From contig NZ_CAKMMP010000011.1 in NCBI RefSeq assembly GCF_927798175.1, positions 1-64,000 on the forward strand: DNA of 64,000 bases. Direction: 5' to 3'. Of this stretch, positions 16,812 to 25,534 are shown in pieces. Each line of letters begins with the position of its first letter. The stretch's first letter is position 1. The stretch comes from Paenibacillus sp. JJ-223 (GTDB taxonomy: Bacteria > Bacillota > Bacilli > Paenibacillales > Paenibacillaceae). The notes beneath the pieces were generated by a model, which was not told the DNA's origin, did no database searches, and worked only from the letters and a program-made list of their open reading frames with translations. A program made the position numbers and the translations under genes.

Positions 16812-17522
16812 TTATATGCTTAAGTCCCTTTTAATCAGTTGTTTTAGCGTAACCCTGCTGAGAAGCCATAACGACGTCAATCCGACGGCCAACATGATCC
16901 ACATCAGCGGAGAAAGCAATCCCCAAGTTTTGCTCATCTTTATGGCAGACATAAACCCGTTATTTCCGGTCAAATGAATGATGAAAACCAACAAAATGAT
17001 CAAAGGGACCTGAAAAGCGCTTAGCAGCAAATATTTTTTTCCGCTATGCAGAAATTCCCCGTAAATATAGAATCCTGTAATCAGGAATCCGAATCCGGTA
17101 CACGTCAGGCTAAAAGCCAGGTACTGATCCAGACGAAAACCCTGGTGATGCAATTGGGTAACATACAACGAGCCATAAAAGAAAATCCCGTTATAGATGA
17201 ATGCCAGCAAGGACTGCTGCAATCTGGACCACATCACGGCTTGTGCGGAAATCGGCAGCCTGCGATAGTAGATCAGCATCTGGGTATAAGAGTCTTCCTG
17301 GATGTAGCGAAAAGATCTTCTGCTGAACAAGAAGCCTTGAAAGGGAAGCATGATCATGAAATATCCGTCAAAGACGACGCTCGGAACTTCCTGTTCCCCG
17401 ACCAGCATAACCCCTCCCATACCGCCGCAGTAAATCATGAATATGGCACTCCATAACCATTGAAAGCGGTCCTTGCTTTGCTCATTCCTTGTTAACCACC
17501 ACGCCTGTTTCCATGCGCCCAT
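16812..17522 (-). CDS. Integral membrane protein, probable ABC permease subunit
   Basis: About 237 residues with six hydrophobic segments and no catalytic motif. It lies first in the operon, followed 88 bases later by the GntR gene and two ATPases, so a permease role is inferred from context. Start uncertain: the ATG at 17522 has a GGCAGGAT site upstream, and an alternative is at 17561. Confidence 0.6.
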   Translation of the reverse strand: MGAWKQAWWLTRNEQSKDRFQWLWSAIFMIYCGGMGGVMLVGEQEVPSVVFDGYFMIMLPFQGFLFSRRSFRYIQEDSYTQMLIYYRRLPISAQAVMWSRLQQSLLAFIYNGIFFYGSLYVTQLHHQGFRLDQYLAFSLTCTGFGFLITGFYIYGEFLHSGKKYLLLSAFQVPLIILLVFIIHLTGNNGFMSAIKMSKTWGLLSPLMWIMLAVGLTSLWLLSRVTLKQLIKRDLSI

Positions 17523-17597
17523 GCCATATCCTGCCTTTCCTCTCATGTCTGTACACATCAAGCAACCGTTGTGCTTAAGTTCGATCCACTGTGATTA

Positions 17598-17621
17598 CTG
17601 TGTATATCAATATACACAGTA
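17598..17621. promoter_or_regulatory. 24-bp palindromic operator, YtrA type
   Basis: Two perfect 11-base arms, ACTGTGTATAT and ATATACACAGT, are separated by CA. The site overlaps the -10 box of the promoter at 17619-17647, so bound repressor would block RNA polymerase. Confidence 0.75.
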
Positions 17622-17647
17622 TACAGACTCATCATTCGCCTCGTCAA
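17619..17647 (-). promoter_or_regulatory. Sigma-A promoter of the YtrA/ABC operon
   Basis: Minus strand TTGACG, 17 bases, TATACT; the -10 box is shared with the palindrome. Confidence 0.75.
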
Positions 17648-17671
17648 CCCCTTTTTTTCCTGAATCAGGAA

Positions 17672-17700
17672 TTGGGGTTAGCTTTCTGATATGATAAAAT
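17672..17700 (+). promoter_or_regulatory. Promoter of the His-rich protein gene
   Basis: TTGGGG, 17 bases, TAAAAT, 38 bases upstream of the start codon. Confidence 0.5.
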
Positions 17701-17738
17701 CAACAACACTTCTGATTACGGAAAGGAGGATTCTACCA

Positions 17739-18041
17739 ATGGATGGTTTATTTCAAATCATACCGGTCGTGCTCTTTATCGCCATTGTCATCGCGTTAAT
17801 CGCATGGAGCTCTTCGCGCAATCAAGCCCAGAGGCGGCGCAGCGACAACGACAGCCGCAACTCGGCGTACAGCGACTCCGGTGCCGGTGCACCCTTCCTA
17901 TTCGGGGACGATTCGCATCATCGCCATAGCCATCATCATGATCATGCCTCCTCCCAGGATTCAGGTCATCATTCCAGCCATGATAGCGGAAGCAGCGGCG
18001 ACAGCGGCGGCGGTGATGGCGGTGGAGGCGGCGGCGATTGA
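17739..18041 (+). CDS. Small membrane protein with His-rich, Gly-rich tail
   Basis: A 100-residue protein with one N-terminal transmembrane helix (about 5-22), a short basic stretch, then a low-complexity tail. The tail has a histidine cluster (HHRHSHHHDH), more scattered HH pairs, and ends in Gly/Asp repeats. AAAGGAGG precedes the ATG at 17739. Such tails can bind nickel, zinc or copper, but I recognise no family. It has its own promoter and terminator and lies beside the caa3 oxidase genes, which need copper; any link is speculation. Confidence 0.65.
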   Translation: MDGLFQIIPVVLFIAIVIALIAWSSSRNQAQRRRSDNDSRNSAYSDSGAGAPFLFGDDSHHRHSHHHDHASSQDSGHHSSHDSGSSGDSGGGDGGGGGGD

Positions 18042-18072
18042 TGCTGGCTGGATAGTTTCTTCCCGCACCGTA

Positions 18073-18131
18073 CCAAAAAGGGCCGTACGATCTGTGCATG
18101 CAAAGTGCACAAATCTATACGGCCCTTTTTT
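18073..18131. terminator. Bidirectional terminator
   Basis: AAAAAGGGCCGTA and TACGGCCCTTTTTT flank an inner hairpin (GTGCA/TGCAC). It can serve the His-rich gene on the plus strand and the DUF420 gene on the minus strand. Confidence 0.85.
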
Positions 18132-18161
18132 AAACTTCATATAAATGAAAATGCATGTTTG

Positions 18162-18626
18162 CTACGCTCCCAGTATCGTCTCCCACACGGGACGTGTATG
18201 CCCGCCTGGATACAACAGATATAACAGCACATACACGACGACCCCGGTCAACGCGCTGCTAAACCAGATCATGGACGTAAATCGGCCCCAGCGCCGATGG
18301 GTACTGAATTTTTTCTTGAATCCCAGCACCAAGGTTGAAATGCCGAACACCGCCGCAACGGTGGCCAGAATGATATGAAAAATCAGAAAAATCCGATAAA
18401 ACACTTCCATCTCCGGATCGCCGCCCCAGGACGTATTCCCCACAAAAACGGTACGCGACATGTAAATGATAAAAAACAATACTGCGGCAACGGCACCGGC
18501 GACCATCATCGATTGGTGTGCCTCCCGCTTGCCCCGTACGATCAGCACCCAACCGATGCCGACCAGCAGGGCGCTGATGACAATCAAAGCCGTACTGATC
18601 GTGGGCAACAACAAATACATATCCAT
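18162..18626 (-). CDS. DUF420 membrane protein (YozB/CtaM-like)
   Basis: A 154-residue protein with four transmembrane segments and conserved histidines in REAHQSMM, IFHIILA and STHRRWGR, as in DUF420 proteins. Homologues named CtaM are needed for maturation of heme-copper oxidases in Staphylococcus and Bacillus. Last gene after ctaG in the oxidase cluster, which supports such a role. Confidence 0.82.
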   Translation of the reverse strand: MDMYLLLPTISTALIVISALLVGIGWVLIVRGKREAHQSMMVAGAVAAVLFFIIYMSRTVFVGNTSWGGDPEMEVFYRIFLIFHIILATVAAVFGISTLVLGFKKKFSTHRRWGRFTSMIWFSSALTGVVVYVLLYLLYPGGHTRPVWETILGA

Positions 18627-18659
18627 CGCAAATCCCCCTTTGCTGCAACATCACTGGCG

Positions 18660-19583
18660 TTATTTCGCCGCGGAATGAAACGGTTCGCCCGTACCGTCCA
18701 AAGAACGCGGGTCGTCATCATCTTCTCGCTTTTCCTTGCGATACCATTGGAAAAACACGTAACCCAGCATGGAGATGAAAATCCCTTCCTGAATAAACTT
18801 CATCAAAATGCCGCCTACCTGCTGATCCTCTTGAGCCGAGGACAAGAAATTAAAGAAACCCGGTCCGCCGAATGATCTTAGCAATGCCGACGAATCCGTG
18901 GATACGCAATATCGCATCGCCTCTGCCCATACTGAAGGATCGCTATATGTGGCATAGAGCGGTTGCGGCGCAAAAATAATAAGTCCGCAAGCAGGCGTCA
19001 ACAGCACCATGTTGAGGAAGATGAAGCCCATTTTGGACAACCCTGATGCTTGCCTGCCTTCCGGCAGGGGATTAAGCAGCGTCCACCACATCAGCATGGA
19101 AGTTACAAAAAGTGCGATATAGTACAAACGATGTACCGTGAAATTCAACATGACGTAATCGTGAACAACCGGCAAATGGTACATCGAAAACAGGCCGTTG
19201 AACACAACTGCGGCCACAATGGGATGAGCCAGAAACGATAATGATTTGGCCGGCATTCGCCTTGCGATTCGCCGCCATATCCAGACCGGCAGCCCTTTCA
19301 TAAGCAGTGGAGGCGCCACGAGGTAAGACAGCGCCATGCTCACCATATGAAAGCTAAACATGACATGTCCGAGCAAATTGAACGGGCCGGCTTGAGCCAG
19401 ATACAGCACCGCCAATCCGACCAGAAACAGCAGTTTCTGCGTGCCCGTCGCCGGTTCGGCATCTTTGACACGCTCGCTGAAAGGACCGACGATCACAAGG
19501 TAGGCCGCCGCGACAACGAGAAACAGCGCCAACACCAACGGGTTCCAAAGATCACTGAAGCTGAAATACTGCAATCCAAGCAT
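18660..19583 (-). CDS. ctaG: caa3 oxidase assembly factor CtaG
   Basis: A 307-residue membrane protein with about seven transmembrane helices and family motifs HMVSMALSYLVAPPLL, HPIVAAVVFNG and PLYATY. CtaG is required for formation of active caa3 oxidase in Bacillus, probably by helping copper insertion. GGGGAGG precedes the start. It follows ctaF after a gap with a hairpin terminator, so its level may be lower than that of the structural genes. Confidence 0.92.
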   Translation of the reverse strand: MLGLQYFSFSDLWNPLVLALFLVVAAAYLVIVGPFSERVKDAEPATGTQKLLFLVGLAVLYLAQAGPFNLLGHVMFSFHMVSMALSYLVAPPLLMKGLPVWIWRRIARRMPAKSLSFLAHPIVAAVVFNGLFSMYHLPVVHDYVMLNFTVHRLYYIALFVTSMLMWWTLLNPLPEGRQASGLSKMGFIFLNMVLLTPACGLIIFAPQPLYATYSDPSVWAEAMRYCVSTDSSALLRSFGGPGFFNFLSSAQEDQQVGGILMKFIQEGIFISMLGYVFFQWYRKEKREDDDDPRSLDGTGEPFHSAAK

Positions 19584-19652
19584 ACGGGAATCCTCCCCGT
19601 GAACGTTAATGGTTGTTGAGTTGCTCCCCCTAGGGGGCCTCGCCCGAAAGGG

Positions 19653-19681
19653 GAAAAGACGGCGCTTGGCGCGCCGCCGTC
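19653..19681 (-). terminator. Hairpin between ctaF and ctaG
   Basis: Minus strand GACGGCG, loop, CGCCGTC, TTTTCCCC. A second palindrome, CCCCCTAGGGGG, lies just beyond at 19626-19637. Probably a partial terminator within the oxidase operon. Confidence 0.6.
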
Positions 19682-19688
19682 ATTCTTT

Positions 19689-20009
19689 TTACCACCAGAC
19701 CCAATAGAGAGCCATGATAATACAAGTAAACGCTACGAAAAAACCAAAGGCCATGAACAGGATGGGCATTAAATGCCCTTTATCCTTCATGTGCATCCAG
19801 TATCCCAACTGAACGAACACCTGCAGGATGGCCATGACGACCAGCAGAATAATGGTAAAGGTGGCGTTAACTCCGCCTGCCTTCACGGCCGCAAAAGCAA
19901 TCAGGGTCAAAATAACGGAAAATATGAATACCACGACGTGTTTTTGCGGACCTTCCATGCGGTGACGGTGCTTTGCAGGATGCTGATCCGTTTTATCCTG
20001 TGCCGACAT
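19689..20009 (-). CDS. ctaF: Cytochrome caa3 oxidase subunit IV
   Basis: A 106-residue protein with three transmembrane helices and the subunit IVB pattern (QVFVQLGYWMHMKDKGH). It is a small structural subunit of the oxidase. It starts 3 bases after the ctaE stop codon. Confidence 0.9.
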   Translation of the reverse strand: MSAQDKTDQHPAKHRHRMEGPQKHVVVFIFSVILTLIAFAAVKAGGVNATFTIILLVVMAILQVFVQLGYWMHMKDKGHLMPILFMAFGFFVAFTCIIMALYWVWW

Positions 20010-20012
20010 GCG

Positions 20013-20642
20013 CTACCCCACCTTTCCAAGCAAATACACAACCGTAAAGATGAATACCCACACGACGTCGATAAAGTGCCAGTACATGGCCGAGACGTAT
20101 ACTTTGGGAGCGGTGACCACCGTTAATCCTTTTCTGAACAATTGCCCGACCAGAATGCTGATCCAGAAAATACCGAAAGCAACGTGGGCACCATGAAAGC
20201 CGACCAACGTATAAAATGCCGAACTGAACGCGCTCGTGGTCATGCCGAATTCCTTATGCTTCACGTACTCGTAGAACTCGTAGATTTCCAGTCCCAGAAA
20301 TCCAAGCCCCAATACAACCGTGATGACAAGCCATAGCGCAAGTTTGTTCCGATCCCCGCGGTGCATGGCCTGGATGGCGAATACGCTGGTCAAACTGCTG
20401 ACAAGCAGGATGAAGGTCGCCGCCGCCACCAGCGGCAGGTGAAACAGCTCGTTAGCCGTCGGACCGTCGTTCGTCTGGCCGCGCAGGGCCAGGAAGGTGG
20501 CAAACAACGTGCCGAACAATACCGTTTCCCCGCCGAGGAACAGCCAGAAACCGATCAGCTTGTTGCGGCCTTCCAGCGTGGCTTTCTCCGGCTCATGGGG
20601 CAGGTTTCCGTTTGCTGCCGTTTCGACATGTGCAGTTGTCAT
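20013..20642 (-). CDS. ctaE: Cytochrome caa3 oxidase subunit III
   Basis: A 209-residue membrane protein with five transmembrane helices and typical motifs GFWLFLGGETVLFG, GFHGAHVAFGIFW and YWHFIDVVWVFIF. Subunit III stabilises proton uptake by subunit I. Its ATG overlaps the ctaD stop (ATGA), so translation is coupled. Confidence 0.93.
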   Translation of the reverse strand: MTTAHVETAANGNLPHEPEKATLEGRNKLIGFWLFLGGETVLFGTLFATFLALRGQTNDGPTANELFHLPLVAAATFILLVSSLTSVFAIQAMHRGDRNKLALWLVITVVLGLGFLGLEIYEFYEYVKHKEFGMTTSAFSSAFYTLVGFHGAHVAFGIFWISILVGQLFRKGLTVVTAPKVYVSAMYWHFIDVVWVFIFTVVYLLGKVG

Positions 20643-22528
20643 AGTGCAGCCCCCTTCCCGTCTTGGTCCTCAGGTTCGATATGCCAGCCATGGTCATCAT
20701 AGAGCGAGCGCAGCAGCATCGAACCAAAGGTGATCAGAAGACCGATAATGACGACGATGTAATTGTTGAAAAGCCCGTTCATCAACGCATTGCCAAAGTC
20801 GTCCTTGCTGAACATGAAGCCCAACCCGGCGATAAAAATGCCTACGGACATGACGAACGGCAGCGGCGTCGCCGACGGCATATGAATAGGTCCTACCGGC
20901 TCCGCAGGCGTCATTTCTTTGTGGCCGGCCATCTTTTCCTTCCAAAAGGCATCGATTCCGCGCACAAGCGGAGTTTGCTTGAAATTGTATTCCGGCGGAG
21001 GCGATGGAATGGACCATTCCAGCGTTCTTCCGTCTTCCCACGGATCGGCTGGCGCATTCGCCGGTTTTCTCGTTGTGATGACGATGTTGACCAGGAACAG
21101 GATCACTCCGACGCCCATAAGGAATGCCCCGATGGAGCTGACCAGGTTCAACAGGTCGAAGTCCTGGTTCGGCAAATACGTAACGATCCTGCGCTGCATG
21201 CCCATCAATCCGAGGAAATGCTGTACGAAGAACGTGAGCTGGAAGCCGATCATAAACGTCCAGAACGTCCATTTGCCCAGCGTTTCGCTCAGGATACGCC
21301 CGAACATTTTCGGCCACCAGTAATGCAGCCCTGCAAACAGGCCCAGAACCAAGCCGCCCACGATGACGTAGTGGAAATGCGCCACGACGAAGTACGTATC
21401 ATGGAACTGGAAGTCGGCCGGCGCGGAAGCCAGCATGACCCCCGTAACTCCGCCCATGACAAAGGTCGGAACGAACCCGACGGCGAACAGGTTCGCCGCA
21501 GTGAAACGAATCTGCCCCCCCCACATCGTAAACAGCCAGTTAAAGATTTTGATCCCGGTCGGCACCGCGATGAGCATCGTCGAGATTGAAAACAGCGCGT
21601 TCGCAACCGTCCCCAGCCCCGTCGTAAACATGTGATGCGCCCAGACCATGAAGCCGAGGAACGCAATGAGGATCGTTGCAAACACCATGGAGCTGTATCC
21701 GAACAACCGCTTGCGCGAAAAGGTCGGAATCACCTCGGAAATGATGCCGAATGCCGGCAAAATGAGTATGTACACTTCCGGGTGACCGAAAATCCAGAAG
21801 ATATGCTGCCAGAGCACGGGGTTTCCCCCGCCCGAAACATCGAAAAAGTTGGCTCCGAGAATCCGGTCAAACGTCAACAATACGAGGCCGACCGTAATGG
21901 CCGGAAACGCGAACAGGATAATGGCCGACGTGATAAACGTCGTCCAGGCAAACATCGGCATGCGCATGTAAGACATGCCTGGCGCACGCATCGTAATGAT
22001 GGTCGCGAGAAAGTTAATGCCCCCGATCAACGTACCCAAACCTGCAATTTGCAACCCGATCGTGTAAAAGTCGACCCCGTGCGTCCCGCTGTAGTCGCTG
22101 CCGGAGAGAGGCGTATAGGCCGTCCAGCCCGCATCGGGAGCTCCGCCCATGATCCAGCTCAGATTCAGCAGCAGCCCGCCGAAGAGAAACGTCCAAAAGC
22201 CAAGTGCATTGATAAACGGAAACGCGACGTCACGCGCTCCGATTTGCAGCGGAATGACTGCATTCATAATGGCAAAAATGATCGGCATGACGCCAAGAAA
22301 GATCATCGTTGTTCCATGCATCGTGATCAGTTCGTTAAACACCTGGGCCGATACGAAGTCGTTCATCGGTTTCATCAGCTGAATCCGGATCAGAATGGCT
22401 TCGATCCCCCCGATGCCAAAGAACAGCCCGCCGGCAATCAGATAAAGGATGGCGATTTTTTTGTGATCGACGGTGGTAATCCAATCCATTAAACCCGTGT
22501 AGCGCTTGACGCTATGAGCATGAGCCAA
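20639..22528 (-). CDS. ctaD: Cytochrome caa3 oxidase subunit I
   Basis: A 629-residue catalytic subunit that reduces oxygen to water and pumps protons. Ligands are visible: heme a histidine in TMHGTTM, the CuB histidine and cross-linked tyrosine in GHPEVYILILP, the CuB histidine pair in AHHMFTTG, and the heme a3/a histidines in HFHYV. Translation starts at a TTG (22526-22528) 8 bases after AAAGAGGGGGT; ATG codons nearby are out of frame. The C-terminal extension beyond subunit I core is usual for Bacillus-type enzymes. Confidence 0.95.
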   Translation of the reverse strand: MAHAHSVKRYTGLMDWITTVDHKKIAILYLIAGGLFFGIGGIEAILIRIQLMKPMNDFVSAQVFNELITMHGTTMIFLGVMPIIFAIMNAVIPLQIGARDVAFPFINALGFWTFLFGGLLLNLSWIMGGAPDAGWTAYTPLSGSDYSGTHGVDFYTIGLQIAGLGTLIGGINFLATIITMRAPGMSYMRMPMFAWTTFITSAIILFAFPAITVGLVLLTFDRILGANFFDVSGGGNPVLWQHIFWIFGHPEVYILILPAFGIISEVIPTFSRKRLFGYSSMVFATILIAFLGFMVWAHHMFTTGLGTVANALFSISTMLIAVPTGIKIFNWLFTMWGGQIRFTAANLFAVGFVPTFVMGGVTGVMLASAPADFQFHDTYFVVAHFHYVIVGGLVLGLFAGLHYWWPKMFGRILSETLGKWTFWTFMIGFQLTFFVQHFLGLMGMQRRIVTYLPNQDFDLLNLVSSIGAFLMGVGVILFLVNIVITTRKPANAPADPWEDGRTLEWSIPSPPPEYNFKQTPLVRGIDAFWKEKMAGHKEMTPAEPVGPIHMPSATPLPFVMSVGIFIAGLGFMFSKDDFGNALMNGLFNNYIVVIIGLLITFGSMLLRSLYDDHGWHIEPEDQDGKGAAL

Positions 22529-22560
22529 GGTTCCATACCCCCTCTTTCGTCCCCGCTATT

Positions 22561-23613
22561 CTATTCATAGTTCAATTTGTAGTTGGCCAAATATTCGGCA
22601 ATGCCGTCGATCTCTTCGTCCGTCAATCCGAGATCCTTCGGATTCGGCATCGTATTGCCCGGCTTCACGCTTTGAGGATCATGGAGCCATTCCTTCATGT
22701 TGTCGAGCACCGGATTGCCTTCTTCCTGCCCTTCCCGTTTGTTTAGCAGAATCCCGGCCACCGATTCCTTGCCGCCGATTCCGGTGAGATTGGGAGCAAC
22801 CGGCCCGCCTTGATCGCCCACCGCGTGGCAAGAGAGGCAGTTGGTTTTGAATTTCTCGGCAAGCTGCGCATCTTCGGGGAGCACGGCCGGCGCCTTCATT
22901 TCATTGACCCAACGGTCGAAGGATTCCTGGCTTACCGCCTTGACCTTAAACTCCATGAAGGCATGCGATCTGCCGCACAGCTCGGCGCATTTGCCTCGGT
23001 ATACGCCTTCGTTTGGTGCGGAGAAGCTGAATCTGTTGACGGTTCCATCCGGGTTTGTGTCCATTTTGCCCGCGAGCGACGGCACCCAGAAGGAATGAAG
23101 CACGTCTGCGGTTTTTAATTCGAATGCGATTTTTTTCCCGGTCGGGATGATGAGATCCTGTGCAGTGGTGATGTCATATTGAGGGTAAGTGAATTCCCAC
23201 CAGTATTGATGCGAGGTAACTTGGACTTGAATGGCATTTTTGTCTTTGGAGGCGTCCTCGCCTTGGGCAAAAATGGTTTGGACCGTGGGTACGGCCAAAA
23301 TAACGACCAGAAGGAGCGGAATGGCTGTCCAAATGACCTCCAGCTTGAAATTGCCTTCTACCTGCTCGGGCACTTCTTGTTGTCCGGACCGCCTGCGGAA
23401 ACGGATCAGGACGTAAGCGGCAATCGCAAACACAATGATGAGCACAACAATCATAATCGTGATGGAGAGCTTCATCAGATCGAGCTGGCTTTGCGCCACC
23501 GGACCCTGAGGTTTCATTACCGACAAGTCTTCCCGCCCGCATGCGGAGAGCAGCAAAGACAACATCGCGATTAACGGGACGATTCTCTTTGCGGCCTGCC
23601 ACTGTTTCATCAT
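22561..23613 (-). CDS. ctaC: Cytochrome caa3 oxidase subunit II with cytochrome c domain
   Basis: A 350-residue lipoprotein. The lipobox LLSAC puts the lipidated cysteine at residue 25, followed by two transmembrane helices. The CuA domain has CAELCGRSH and an upstream ligand histidine in LHSFWVPS. A fused cytochrome c domain carries CLSCH and a distal methionine in NTMPNP. It receives electrons from cytochrome c and passes them to subunit I. First gene of the operon. ctaA and ctaB for heme A are not in the window. Confidence 0.95.
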   Translation of the reverse strand: MMKQWQAAKRIVPLIAMLSLLLSACGREDLSVMKPQGPVAQSQLDLMKLSITIMIVVLIIVFAIAAYVLIRFRRRSGQQEVPEQVEGNFKLEVIWTAIPLLLVVILAVPTVQTIFAQGEDASKDKNAIQVQVTSHQYWWEFTYPQYDITTAQDLIIPTGKKIAFELKTADVLHSFWVPSLAGKMDTNPDGTVNRFSFSAPNEGVYRGKCAELCGRSHAFMEFKVKAVSQESFDRWVNEMKAPAVLPEDAQLAEKFKTNCLSCHAVGDQGGPVAPNLTGIGGKESVAGILLNKREGQEEGNPVLDNMKEWLHDPQSVKPGNTMPNPKDLGLTDEEIDGIAEYLANYKLNYE

Positions 23614-23815
23614 TGATCCACCTCACCTTTGGCATTTTCGCAGATTATGGCGGCATCCTGACAATCTCCAGAAAACGCATCAGGCGGAAGCCACAATCCT
23701 GTCCATCTTACGGAAGAACTTGAAAAAATAACGCTTCCATGGCTCCCTCCATTTCCTCCAAAGGGTATGTCTGCGCATTATTCCAAATCATTCTATATGG
23801 ACAAATCACTTATTA

Positions 23816-23844
23816 AATATAAGTTGAGGGTATGATTTTGTCAA
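23816..23844 (-). promoter_or_regulatory. Sigma-A promoter of the cta operon
   Basis: Minus strand TTGACA, 17 bases, TATATT, about 200 bases upstream of ctaC. Just upstream on the minus strand are two direct GTGAA units (GTGAACAAA, GTGTGAATA) that resemble ResD-type sites, which is only suggestive. The 23614-23815 leader holds no recognisable gene. Confidence 0.7.
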
Positions 23845-24093
23845 TCTTTGGACACATATTCACACTTTGTTCACATTTATAAAAAGTCCGCACCACCACT
23901 CGTTTTGCAAACGATTTCAGTTATAAATTATAACCTTTGACTTTGAAAGTATTTTCCATAATTCGGTGAGGCCATGCTATTTTTCTCAACTTCGATCCTG
24001 TTTCAAAAAATGTACTTTTATGCAAAAGGAATTCGCTTTCGCGGACTCCAGTTCCTTCCGCGGCCCAAAAGATTTTTTCCCGCCTCCCTGTCC

Positions 24094-24136
24094 GCTTCAC
24101 GCCATTTGCAGCATCACCTGCAAAACAGCGTGAAGC
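24094..24136 (-). terminator. Inverted repeat after map, possible terminator
   Basis: GCTTCACGC and GCGTGAAGC flank an inner TTGCAG/CTGCAA pair, about 30 bases past the map stop codon. No T-run follows, so termination is uncertain. The rest of 23846-24165 shows no gene on either strand. Confidence 0.4.
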
Positions 24137-24165
24137 TCCGCGACGATCAAAGGTCTGCCTCTATC

Positions 24166-24927
24166 CTAACTGCCACCTGTCAGCACAAGCGGTCCATCCG
24201 CCGTAATGGCCACGGTGTGTTCGTATTGAACGCCGACGCTGCCGTCGGCCGTGCGTACGGTCCAACCGTCGTCATCCCAGATCACGGCTCCCGACGAGCC
24301 TTTCGTGAAAATCGGCTCGATCGTGATGACCATGCCCTCGGTAAGCATCATTCCCGTTCTTCGTTTGCCGTAAGGAAGCACGTTCGGCGGTTCGTGTATG
24401 TACTGACCGATCCCGTGACCGATGAGCGGTTTCACGATGCCATACCGGTGCAGTCTGGCTACCCGCTCAATGGCATTCCCGATATCCCCGAGCGTTTTGC
24501 CCGGTACTGCCTGAGCAATCGCCCGATGCAGCGCCCTTTCCGTACGCTTCATCAATTTGCGCAAAACCCTTCCGGGCTCGCCTACGGCATACGTCCAGGC
24601 AGAGTCGGCCAGCCATCCGTCTTTGTTGACCACCATGTCTATGGTGATGACGTCCCCATCGGCCAGCTCTCGCTCATCCGGAAAGCCGTGACATACCACA
24701 TCATTTACGGAAGCACATATCGCATACGGGTATCCTTTATATCCCTTTTGCTCCGGCGTGGCCCCCTGCTTTGCCAGAAATGCCTCGACCCGTTCGTTGA
24801 TTTCAAGCGTCGTTATTCTCGAAGCCAGCCATCGTTCGATCTGCTCATGGCAGCTCCTCAGAATACGCCCTGCTTCCTGCATATAGCCGATTTCCTCTTT
24901 GGTCTTCAATATAGGGTCCACTTGCAT
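24166..24927 (-). CDS. map: Type I methionine aminopeptidase
   Basis: A 253-residue enzyme that removes the initiator methionine from new proteins. The pita-bread fold ligands are present: aspartates in DMVVNKDGWLAD, the histidine in GHGIGQYIHE, and glutamates in TIEPIF and QYEHTV. Length and lack of an N-terminal extension fit type Ia. GGAAGG precedes the ATG. It is not in the usual ribosomal-protein cluster, so it may be a second copy; this cannot be tested here. Confidence 0.92.
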   Translation of the reverse strand: MQVDPILKTKEEIGYMQEAGRILRSCHEQIERWLASRITTLEINERVEAFLAKQGATPEQKGYKGYPYAICASVNDVVCHGFPDERELADGDVITIDMVVNKDGWLADSAWTYAVGEPGRVLRKLMKRTERALHRAIAQAVPGKTLGDIGNAIERVARLHRYGIVKPLIGHGIGQYIHEPPNVLPYGKRRTGMMLTEGMVITIEPIFTKGSSGAVIWDDDGWTVRTADGSVGVQYEHTVAITADGPLVLTGGS

Positions 24928-25061
24928 TCATCCTTCCTGCCGATGTTGTAATTCCATATATATGCAGAAGACCTGAGGCACAGCCCCTTAAAAGCACACA
25001 GGCAAGAATCGTGAACGCTACCGCCTGGATCAGCAGCCAAAATGAATGAACAGTGAGCAAC

Positions 25062-25102
25062 AAAAAAAACCGTCTGCCGGAGCCGAGGCCCGGTAGACGG
25101 TT
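25062..25102 (-). terminator. Terminator of the 62-residue protein gene
   Basis: Minus strand AACCGTCTACCGG, loop, CCGGCAGACGGTT, followed by eight T residues in total. Strong and well placed 38 bases after the stop. Confidence 0.88.
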
Positions 25103-25139
25103 CTATTCATATTCGGAACAGTATTCATGGTCGTTCGTT

Positions 25140-25328
25140 TCAGGATACGGAAGAATCCATTTTGACAAGCTCATGCTCGACCACAGAAGTCAGTTCTTCC
25201 TCGTATCCACCCGTAATCCGGTATTTCTTCACATACTCCTTCACGAATTTTTTGGGATCTTTAGGACGGAAAATCCGAGTCATCTCCCTCAAACTTTCTT
25301 TGACCTCATTGTGACCTTTCGTTGCCAT
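25140..25328 (-). CDS. Small conserved-looking protein of unknown function
   Basis: A 62-residue charged, helical protein. GGGAGGG precedes the ATG and a strong terminator follows, so the gene is probably real. I recognise no domain. It is preceded by a promoter with a 19-bp palindrome at the start site (25480-25498), which suggests tight regulation. The 150-base leader is otherwise featureless. Confidence 0.65.
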   Translation of the reverse strand: MATKGHNEVKESLREMTRIFRPKDPKKFVKEYVKKYRITGGYEEELTSVVEHELVKMDSSVS

Positions 25329-25479
25329 AGTAATTCCCTCCCAAAACGTTGAAAGTGAATGCTCCGTTTAGGAACGCCGAATAAGTCTTAAATGCCATTC
25401 ATGAAGTTGTGTACGCGGCTTGAACAAGCTTCTGGTCGGGAACTTTGCGTAGCAAGCACCTGACACATCAATACCCGAT

Positions 25480-25498
25480 ATGATTCGGTTCGAATCAT
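25480..25498. promoter_or_regulatory. Palindromic operator at the small-protein promoter
   Basis: ATGATTCG and CGAATCAT are perfect arms around a 3-base centre. The site begins 7 bases downstream of the -10 box at 25505-25510, over the transcription start. The repressor is unknown. Confidence 0.55.
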
Positions 25499-25504
25499 GA
25501 TCTT

Positions 25505-25510
25505 ATTATA
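25505..25510 (-). promoter_or_regulatory. -10 box of the small-protein promoter
   Basis: Minus strand TATAAT. A -35 box is poorly matched (TTCGAA about 18 bases upstream). Confidence 0.45.
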
Positions 25511-25534
25511 GCATATTCGGAAACATCTTTCGAA

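Noticed and set aside
20663..22492. Long plus-strand frames opposite ctaD
   Set aside because: They are antisense to the intact oxidase subunit I gene and rich in Arg/His as expected from mirrored hydrophobic codons.
23974..24951. 325-residue open frame antisense to map
   Set aside because: It mirrors the codons of methionine aminopeptidase, which has all catalytic residues; no homology-like features in the mirror frame.
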